This document shows, one piece after another, positions 56,839-64,000 of a DNA stretch of 64,000 bases. The notes under the pieces were generated by a model. That model did not search any database, was not told the DNA's origin, and saw nothing but the letters and a program-made list of their open reading frames with translations. This DNA comes from Oscheius dolichura (taxonomy: Eukaryota; Nematoda; Chromadorea; Rhabditida; Rhabditidae), in NCBI GenBank assembly GCA_932521035.1, contig OW051492.1:2046001-2110000 (forward strand), in the 5' to 3' direction. The translations under genes and the position numbers were made by a program. Every line of letters begins with the position of its first letter. The stretch's first letter is position 1.

Positions 56839-57970
56839 TTATGAAAACGGTTGTTGGCAAACCAGATCTAGTAGGTCGATAACTGTAGTGCGCATCAGAT
56901 CAGAGGAACGGTCATCTGCAGCCAGTCGTTGAAGCAGTTCGCTGGTTTTGTCGCTGTTCATTTTCTTAGTCCACAAAGCGTAGTGCTTGTTGCAATGGCT
57001 AGTGGCCGTAATTTCAAAACTAAACAATTAAATAAGCATTAGTTAGAAGCCCTACGCTTTCAAGACCCGTGAATAGAAGCTGCGACTCACACACTTGTCC
57101 ATTTCGGTCATTTTCTCGCTGACGATTTGTTTCTGAATAGTGTCTTAGTTATTTCTCTAGAGATGGATACCAATTGCGAGTAGAACTTGAAATTAACGGC
57201 ATGTTTTTTGAGCTGTTCCATGTTATCATAGTTCTCCAATGTTTTGATTGAAGCTGAATCCTGGCTGGTCATGACCACCTCTTTAACCTGGAATGCGTCT
57301 GCAGTTTTGAAGAGAAAAAAAAGTTCAAATCACCATGCCCATAATAGTTGAAACTCCAGACTTGTCGAATTCTCTGTAGAAAACACGACTCATCGATGTT
57401 TAAAACAGACTGGTATTGGCTGGAGTATTTACAATATAATTGTAGAAGTCAGACGACAGGGAATTGTCCAAAATATCAGCATTAGAGAGACTGAAAGACA
57501 AGGTAATCTCCGTATTCCATCCACCCACGCTTCAACTACGCTAAATACAAATGCATCAATTTTCTTCGCTTCCTTGACAGTTGAAAAGTCCTCAAGGTTC
57601 ATCACCTAAAAATACAGAATCTCGCATTGTGATTATAACGAATAGCATACCAATTTCGCGAAGATGTTCTTGAAAGTAAAGTGACCTTCCATTGTAAACA
57701 ACCGCCTCACTGAGAAATGGCTTCCGTGTCCTAAAAAGTGATCCAAAAAAAGATACGGTGGCAGGGAGCGCCCAAAGGTCTCGCAGCGACATGCATTTCA
57801 TAAAGAGGTTGTCCCTGAGTAGGACTCGGAATGAGTGGCACTTTGGTTTTTATTATTGCGCGGATATAATGCATTTTATTGTTATGTGGAACAGATACGG
57901 ATTGAGCACAGCATATAATACAGCTAAAAAACAGAATGATGAACGAGATCGGATTGAGCGCTCTTAGCAT
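56839..57970 (-). CDS. Secreted protein of unknown function
   Basis: The first exon opens MLRALNPISFIILFFSCIIC with Ala after it, a clear signal peptide, then SVSVPHNNKMHYIRAIIKTK and Pro-rich LIPSPTQGQPLYEMH. Further exons on the same strand, joined by short introns, give GHFTFKNIFAKLVMNLEDFS, TVKEAKKIDAFVF, EVVMTSQDSASIKTLENYDN, KKHAVNFKFYSQL, KQIVSEKMTEMDK and a last exon with ITATSHCNKHYALWTKKMNS and LAADDRSSDLMRTTVIDLLD. The end is CQQPFS-stop at 56839. The exon order is supported by open frames and GT-AG signals, though the middle joins are uncertain. No family is recognised. It lies head to head with the duplicated promoter of the truncated polymerase copy. Confidence 0.55.
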
Positions 57971-57996
57971 CCCAGACGTGGTCGAACAGTCTGTCT

Positions 57997-58958
57997 GGTG
58001 GAAAGAGTGAGCTCACGTTCCACCCAAACTGCGTTTGGATTTCAATCCGTTACTTTCGTTTTTGGCCTTCGCTATTTTCACATGTTTTTGCTCAATTTGT
58101 TTTCTTCTTGCCGTTTATCTTTATGGTAGTCAGCCAAATAGGTTTGCAATCAAGAAAGTATAGAAAATGTACAGCATCGATGAAAACTGACATTTGAGAC
58201 TGGTTCACTAAATATATGAAAAAAATGCAATATTTTTTATCACGCCTTATTTACTGTTTGCTATATGTTTCTTCGAGATGTACCTTTTTTAAAATTACAT
58301 TTACCCTGTGATTTTATGAATATTATCTTTTTTCAGCAATGGTTGATGAACTACCACCGGATTTGTTAGCAAAGTATAAAGCTGAGGATGAGTTAGCAAG
58401 ACAAAGAATAGCAGAAGGAAAGTCTTTTATCGACAATGGCTGGGATTCGGACTTGGAAAGAGGTGGTCACACATTTGGTCAGACAGGATTCGGCGATTCC
58501 CTAAGCTCCAATTGTTACTTTGGACGCCGAGGTTTTCCTAGCAGACGTTATAGAAGAAGTAATAGAAGTAATAATAATAATAATTTTTCAAGAACTCGAA
58601 CAAATCCTAATTGGAAAAGAAATCCGGTATGCTTTTATATTTTTGTTACCCAATTATTTGAAACAAGTTTTGAGCATTATATACATTGCTTTTCAGCCGT
58701 ACAAGATTAAATTCAATCAAGAATTCCAAGTACACACAAATGAAAGTTTCATCAAGGATTTCCAATGCCCTGGAAAGTCAGCGAATTGCTTATTAAAATA
58801 ATTTATTTGCAGCTGGGTTTCTAAAATTTGTGAACGTCAGGACGATGTTGATTGCTTTGAGACAGAAATCAAGACACTTTATGATGATTCGAAAGCTTCA
58901 GAAGAAGAATCAATTAAAAAAGAACTATTTCGAAAGACAATTGAAGGAATGATAAATA
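57997..58958 (+). pseudogene. Truncated recent copy of the polymerase gene 5' end
   Basis: This segment is nearly identical to 53683-54651: it holds the upstream region, the acceptor TTTTTTCAG, exon 1 from the ATG at 58339, exon 2 and the start of exon 3. Only a handful of base changes and a few small indels are seen in about 960 bp. The copy breaks off inside exon 3 at GATAAATA, before the catalytic motif, and is joined to unrelated sequence; the frame would stop after some 16 further codons. It cannot make an active enzyme but could be transcribed from the copied promoter. Confidence 0.9.
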
Positions 58959-58992
58959 CACTAATTCCACGGTCAAATTTGGTTCATTTTGG

Positions 58993-59058
58993 GGGTGCGA
59001 CGTTAGCTCCATGGAACATTAGTTGTTAGTTGTTCCATGGAACTAAAGTCGCGCACCC
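58993..59058. repeat. Long hairpin at the edge of the duplication
   Basis: GGGTGCGACGTTAGCTCCAT then GGAACA, an 12-base loop region, and TGTTCCATGGAACTAAAGTC then GCGCACCC are near-perfect inverted arms of about 26-28 bases. It lies 35 bases past the end of the duplicated segment. A related half-arm lies at about 56450-56472. Confidence 0.85.
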
Positions 59059-59332
59059 TAATGCCGAGGCAAAATCTAGGGTGCTTTAACCAGGCACGTT
59101 GCAGTTTGTGTGTACGCCTCGGAACGAGGTGCGTCACAGTATAAAGATGGATTCTATCGACCGGATGAAGGGTGTCTCTGGGCAGAGTTGGATTCTATTC
59201 TGGCGACTCCTTCTCGGAAGATGTTACTCAGTCGTTCTCTCGTAAGGAGACTCTCGATCCTTCTAAAATAAAATGACGCTCCATGGAATGCCGCTCTAAT
59301 AAAGGGCAGATCCAGGAAAAGGTCATTATCAG

Positions 59333-59734
59333 ATGACCGACGAGTTTGGCTACGAGGCAGTCGATCCCGGCCCCAACCCACCGGACAAGCCCCCGTCCAC
59401 CAGCCTCGACACTGCCTGCTCGCCTCCGCCTCTTCCTCCCGCTGCTCTGCCTCTTCCTTCAGCGGATCCTCCTGCTCAACCGGATCCTCCTGCTCACTCG
59501 GATCCAGACGAGGAACAGAATAAGAAGACGACAATTGAACAGGTTGTAGCGACGCCTCCACGATTGGAAGAGGAGAAGGAGACGAGGAAATGGGAGAGGA
59601 AGAAGAAGAAGAGGAGGAGCAGGGAATACAAGCTGATGCTGGAGGACAAGGTCTGGTATGGCTGGGCATTGATCTTCTCCGTTGTTGTGTTCTCGGCCAG
59701 CATCATCCTCGGCGCCGCGACCGTCTGGAATTAA
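59333..59734 (+). CDS. Tail-anchored-like membrane protein, Pro-rich, unknown function
   Basis: A single exon encodes 133 residues. The N-terminal half is Pro/Ser/Asp-rich (SPPPLPPAALPLPSADPPAQ), the middle strongly basic and helical (ETRKWERKKKKRRSREYKLM), and the end a single hydrophobic helix (WALIFSVVVFSASIILGAAT) followed by VWN. The layout suggests a tail-anchored protein with a cytosolic disordered region. It resembles in plan, not sequence, the small protein at 25193. The ATG at 59333 is the first in the frame. No family is recognised. Confidence 0.65.
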   Translation: MTDEFGYEAVDPGPNPPDKPPSTSLDTACSPPPLPPAALPLPSADPPAQPDPPAHSDPDEEQNKKTTIEQVVATPPRLEEEKETRKWERKKKKRRSREYKLMLEDKVWYGWALIFSVVVFSASIILGAATVWN

Positions 59735-60053
59735 TTTTTTTGGCCGATTTTTACTTTGAAAGAAGTGTTGACTTCTAGAGATACGGTAGAAATAAAGAAT
59801 CACAATCAGGAGGGGCGAGAGAAGTGCCCCGATCAAAAGGGGGCTCTCCCGACTGTAAAGCCATTGGCCCGGGAGGCATCCTAGGGACTAGACTCGCCTT
59901 ATCTTGTAATTCCCTACGCGAAAGAGATACCCTACTGTAACTATTGTTTACGAGGGCGGAGCACATCGATTGGCTGGGTTCCAAGTCACACAAAATCAAT
60001 AAGCCGGTGCCATTTGGAGCTGTGCCGTCTCCGGCCTACTCCACGAGAAGAAG
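59735..60053. other. Short intergenic region
   Basis: Promoter and 5' UTR of the gene at 60054. Nothing else is seen. Confidence 0.35.
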
Positions 60054-61367
60054 ATGAACCGCCTGCCCAGTTCTCTGAAGCACCTCGACCGTTCGCCACT
60101 GGCCATACGCCGCCTGCCCGGCCACCTCCGTCTCCACATTGCCACCCAGGTAGTCCTCCCCTGCCCTGACGGTCTCCTCCCCTTTGCAGCATTCCTTCGT
60201 CTCCCTTTATAACCTGGCCTTTACCAACTGGGAATGCTCTCAACTGGTCGACTTGGTCCTCTCCAAGAATCCCTATGTCGAGACGATTCGTGAAGTTCTG
60301 AAACACGACAAGGTATGTAGAGATTAAGAAGGCCAAGGGGGACTGGGCTGAGCTAACTCTTACGGTTGTTTGTATAAGAGACCCCCGAGGAGCAGCCCAG
60401 TCTCTGTTCCCTCCAAATATTCCCGTTTAATCTATAAAACCTTGTCTCAGTATGAGTATGTATTCGTCAATCCACTCGCACGGCTCTTCCCCCCTGCCGA
60501 ATACGAAAATTGCCACCGCAAACGTCTATATTTGAACCAGTGGATTCACGACGTCTGCCAGAGGACCTCTATCAGGGACTTGGAAAGAAAGAGGGGGAAA
60601 CTGGCTGGGACATTCTACCAGCTGAAGACAGCTTTACGCTCCAAGTGGTAAGTTTCATCCGGCCGGTGTTCTTTTGGAGAAGTCTATCAATCTAGGCGAT
60701 CCTTTCATTCCCTTTCAGTGTCAAACCAATCAGTGATCTCTGGAAGGAACAGCAGCGGCTGGGACCAGGGAAGATCTCTCTCCAGTCCATTTCAGATCAG
60801 ATTTGGAGGGAAATACTCCAAAAGGTAAGAATAAATGACCACTCGCTCTGCTGCCTACTCCTTTACTGACCTTGGCCACAGCCACGGGCTAAAAACCATG
60901 GCTCTGCTTTTATAGAAACACCGTCTCGACAAAATCTCCCGTTTTTAGGCATCGACCGTGTCGGCCACCCGGCTGGCAAGGACTCGATCATCTGTGCTCG
61001 CTGTACTGGATGACTACATGCAGTCCATCAGGGTGATTCGAATGCTGTTAGAGTACACGAGGATGCATCCAAATAACCCCAGAGTGTATAGATATGAGAG
61101 ATTAGACTTCGAGATGCATAATCTGCTTCAGGTAAGCCATTCAGGCTATTTTTCATTTTACAATGTTTGCAGAATTCTTACTTTCCCTATTGTTGGCCGT
61201 CTCTCACCAAGGAGGATGGTGATTATATTTTCTCAGAAAGCAAAAAATATGCGGATAGCAAAGATGTGTTACGGTTTAGCACATATATAGCCTGTGAACT
61301 ACTTGGCCATGGATCGCAGCCAGAAGTCCAATACGAATTGGATGAAGAATATGAACTAGATGAATAG
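60054..61367 (+). CDS. Unknown multi-exon protein
   Basis: About six exons join with matching phases. The start is MNRLPSSLKHLDRSPLAIRR, then LPGHLRLHIATQ, HSFVSLYNLAFTNWECSQLV, DLVLSKNPYVETIREVLKHD, PRSSPVSVPSKYSRLIYKTL, YVFVNPLARLFPPAEYENCH, CQRTSIRDLERKRGKLAGTF, CVKPISDLWKEQQRLGPGKI, SATRLARTRSSVLAVLDDYM, QSIRVIRMLLEYTRMHPNNP, YFPYCWPSLTKEDGDYIFSE and an acidic end (YELDEEYELDE). It is mostly helical with no membrane helix or signal peptide. I do not recognise the family. The base composition is GC-rich at the 5' side and more AT-rich in the last exon. Confidence 0.7.
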
Positions 61368-62417
61368 ATCAATTACAATTATACGGCAATACTTTCTGAG
61401 AGATCCATTATATGTAAATTATCTGCCAACGCCTATATATAAATCAACGTAATCTCTCTCTTCCTTTTCATTTGTCCAAGACCGTAAACCTGCCATGCAA
61501 GTGATATCTTGCCTAGCTAGCCAGTGGTAGAGGGAGAAAGGGAGTGGTCATCCCTCCCTGCCTCGTCTTTCCCCCTTCGCCTCTCCTGCCATTTACAGCC
61601 ATTTGAATAGCCACGGATTTGGGACGAAAACCTGTCAGTGTGTGTGGCGCGAGGCGAGGTGAGGTAACCAAGCAGAAAAGTCAGGATATTTGGGGAGACG
61701 GCTGGTCGGATTTGAGATGTAGAAACACGCGCCTCGCAAAAACATGGAAGCTGTTCTTCTATAGGGACAAGGGGGAGGATCAGCTGGCATCTGGTATAGA
61801 CAGGCAGGGAGAGAGGGAGGATGGGGCAGAAGGCCGCGGATCCGACTGCCTTCTTGTAACGTGAGAGATAGACAACTAGAGGAGGCCGAGCAGTCTGTCG
61901 GAGTCGTTTTAATACGGGAAAGGTTGCCCTAGTGGTCAGAAGAGTTACCCCTCCCATATCCAATGGATCTCCCCCCGGGCAACTGGCAGGAAGTGGTCTC
62001 CTTGGTCTGCCGCACCTGTCCTAGAGGCATTTTATTATGGAAATTCCTTTCAGAGGCAGGCGGGGCAAGTAAAAAGCACTGGTAACAGATTGATCGTGTC
62101 CTTCTTCAAATTTCCTGTCTCTTCTTTTAAACATGGATGCCCTCCTACTGGTTAATGAGATTCGCGGGATAGTCGCGTCGGGATCAGCACACCAGAAATT
62201 GGAAGGAGATCGCTGATTTTCATTTCTGTCAGGATGCTTTCTTTTGGAATTGAGCCGTGAGAAATGCGCCCGGACGCGGCCTGCCATTATTGTAGGGGAG
62301 GATGAGATTCCGAGTGTCCCCAAACCTCTTCCCCCTTTTACGCCCAGTGTGTCTGTATTTTATACGATAATTAGAAGATAAGGATAGTTTATTCAGCCAG
62401 GGTAGGAGGAGGGCAAA
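61368..62417. other. Intergenic region
   Basis: Open frames at 61517-61963 and 62021-62323 have no domains or splice support. An AATAAA signal on the minus strand (62388-62393) belongs to the following peptide gene. Confidence 0.4.
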
Positions 62418-62598
62418 TTACTTTCCACAGGAACAGCCAGGCTCTGTGCAGCAGCCGCTGCTTCCACCAAGGCAGGCCATGGTCGGAGTGACTAGGAGGA
62501 GAGCATAGGCAGCGAGGAGAGCCTAAAAGAGGGGGATACTGTAATAAGTGGGGGGAACAGACGGTTTGGTAGACGAGGGACGAGATGAAAGTGGCCAT
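62418..62598 (-). CDS. Cys-rich secreted peptide, ACLGG family (member 2)
   Basis: Exon 1 encodes MATFISSLVYQT, followed by a short phase-0 intron and exon 2 with the hydrophobic stretch ALLAAYALLLVTPTM, giving 46 residues in all. The predicted mature peptide begins ACLGGSSGCCTEPGCSCGK and ends there, with five cysteines. It is the closest relative of member 1 (36289-36476): the first exons share S-VVYQ/S-LVYQ and the second share ALL-AYAL and ATP/VTP. A TATA-like ATTTAAGAG lies at 62647-62655 and an AATAAA at 62388-62393. Function is unknown. Confidence 0.8.
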
Positions 62599-63173
62599 TT
62601 GGAGCTGGTGGACGGTGTTCTCCTTGTCGAGGAGGAGGAGGACGGGCTCTTAAATCTGTCAAGGGAGGATGCAATCAGTCGGCGGCTACTTTTTCTTCGA
62701 ATAAAAACCGCCGATTGGAATTGTAGTAGGCCGGCTTTAAATCGTAGTCCGGCCATCGTTGTCGTCCTCCTCGTTAACTAGTGGCATCACGGCGGGTGGC
62801 AGCCGGCCTCCGGTCACATCTAATTTCCATTGGCCGACAGGATCTTGTCCTCCTTCCTCTTTTCTTTTCCCTGCCTATACAACGCGATCGGCGGCAGCCA
62901 GGAGCCATTAGAAACCGCAGGGGGAGATTTGCGGATTTCATGCGACGGCAAGTTTTTGGACTAGAGAGAGGCGCCAGCCATCCACCACACCCCCAGCTAG
63001 CTGGCACACAATGGGCGCCACAGTGGTGGCCGTTCAACCGCGACGGAACGGGACGCGGAATGGGACCGGGAGCGGAGGAGAAGAGATGGTATTTAAGAGC
63101 TGGCAGGCAGCTGGCAGAGACAGTCAGCCAGCCGGCTCTCTACCATCTCTCTCTCTCTCTTCCTTCGATCACC
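62599..63173. other. Region between divergent ACLGG peptide genes
   Basis: This is the shared upstream region of members 2 (-) and 3 (+). It contains TATA-like ATTTAAGAG boxes facing each way (62647-62655 minus, 63091-63099 plus) and a (CT)n run at 63146-63160. Open frames such as 62781-63269 lack support. Confidence 0.45.
63090..63099 (+). promoter_or_regulatory. TATA-like box of ACLGG member 3
   Basis: TATTTAAGAG lies 75-84 bases before the start at 63174 and repeats the ATTTAAGAG core found in front of member 2. Confidence 0.5.
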
Positions 63174-64000
63174 ATGCTCTCTGCTCAACTTAAAGCTGTA
63201 AGTCACCATATTCTCCTGGGAGATAGGAAGGGCCTCTTGGTTACGGTAGTCCAGTTCATGAGGCCTTGAGAAGATCGTATCCCTGCTCTCGTTCCCCATC
63301 CTCCACGGCTTATCTGGGGGTTCCCCCGATTGCTCTGTTTTCGTCGGCTCTAATCCCCCTCTCCGTTCCAAAACGCTGTCTGCCTTTCAAAACTGTTATC
63401 CTCCGCCGGTTTCCCTGCCACTCACGTGCGGAGGGCTTCCCCGTCTGATCTTCTCCTTACGGTTTCCACGAGATTCCTTCCCCCACAAACACTTTTATCC
63501 TAATCACTTTTTTCCAAGTTTATTTTGGCTCTCTATTTCGCCTCTTATGTGCCGAAATCCCCACCAAGAAAATCCAAAATCCACCAAAAGTCTCGAGGGA
63601 TTAAAATAAATGAGCCGTCGACGCGGGGAGGGGGGAGTCCACCGATACCATGCCGTCTCCAAATCTCATGGCCCGGTGGGATTTCTACTGGATTTTAACG
63701 CTCTAGAGGACCGTCAGAATGGCTTCAGAAGCTCTGTTTACCCCCCAAAAAAACCAGACGGGTAGACCAAAATACCAGCAGAGGGGACGGGAGGATGGGA
63801 GGCGCCAAGGGGCCAGGATACCAGGAGCCTGCCTCCTCCTCCGGGACGACGGAATAAATAGAGTATTTAAAAGAGAATATCTTCTCCTTTTCAGCTGCTT
63901 CTTCTCATCTGCATGTTCCTGCTGGCCGGGCAGACCATGGCCTGCCTTGGAGGACTCGGCGGTGGTGGCGGCGCCTGCTGCGGACAGCCTCAATGCCCCA
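63174..64000 (+). CDS. Cys-rich secreted peptide, ACLGG family (member 3, cut by window end)
   Basis: Exon 1 encodes MLSAQLKA and stops at a GTAAGT donor in phase 0. The intron is long for this window (about 700 bases). Exon 2, from about 63895 after a TTTTCAG acceptor, gives LLLLICMFLLAGQTMACLGG, then LGGGGGACCGQPQCP, and runs off the window without a stop. The signal peptide is completed across the intron, as in members 1 and 2. The mature part adds a Gly run between ACLGG and CC. The large intron contains an open frame only by chance. The 3' end is missing. Confidence 0.75.

Noticed and set aside
58339-58710. Second copy of the polymerase N-terminus as a functional gene
   Set aside because: It is cut inside exon 3 before the catalytic motif and joined to unrelated DNA, so it is treated as a pseudogene.
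59154-59669. 171-codon minus-strand frame
   Set aside because: It is the antisense of the Pro-rich coding region at 59333-59734.

Overview
The window looks like a compact invertebrate genome, most likely a nematode. The genes are split by many very short GT-AG introns (mostly 35-60 nt) with TTTTCAG-type acceptors. Acceptor-like sites sit directly before several start codons, as expected for spliced-leader trans-splicing. Genes are close together, and the families fit: a TWK two-pore potassium channel, a CYP3-clan P450, an F-box-like gene and many small secreted proteins. No species can be named from the sequence. No tRNA, rRNA, CRISPR or viral gene was found.

Regions: 1-1 kb is a patchwork of broken pieces of three neighbouring genes. 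1.7-8.6 kb holds a small single-pass membrane protein (+), an unknown gene (-), an F-box-like gene with a foldback element in an intron (-), an IFI6/IFI27-like gene (+) and a secreted peptide precursor (+). 8.6-16 kb is a minus-strand housekeeping block: VPS34, MEAF6/EAF6 and COP9 subunit 2. MEAF6 and VPS34 are only 157 bp apart, as in an operon. 16-25.5 kb has an unknown gene with an inverted copy of one exon, a P450, a mucin-like secreted protein and a small membrane protein. 25.5-36 kb has a long trinucleotide repeat, a TWK channel, a 111-codon unknown ORF and FAN1. 36-42 kb has a small Cys-rich peptide, a second peptide precursor and a Cys-rich single-pass membrane protein. 42-46.6 kb is essentially empty. 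46.6-53 kb has an SLC35F-type carrier and an uncertain low-complexity gene. 53-59 kb has a GLD-2/Cid1-like nucleotidyltransferase, a secreted unknown, and a recent partial copy of the transferase. 59-64 kb has a tail-anchored-like protein, an unknown multi-exon gene and two more Cys-rich peptide genes, the last cut by the window end.

The most notable content is two apparently undescribed families of small secreted peptides: three ACLGG/Cys-rich genes with the same two-exon design, and two intact plus one broken GEGSTWEG precursors. Short foldback elements, and duplications that scatter exon pieces around the locus, add to this. Housekeeping genes are AT-rich while many of the others are GC-rich, and the F-box-like gene switches composition part-way through. 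Multi-exon boundaries were worked out by eye from reading frame and splice signals, so internal exon edges may be off by a few bases.
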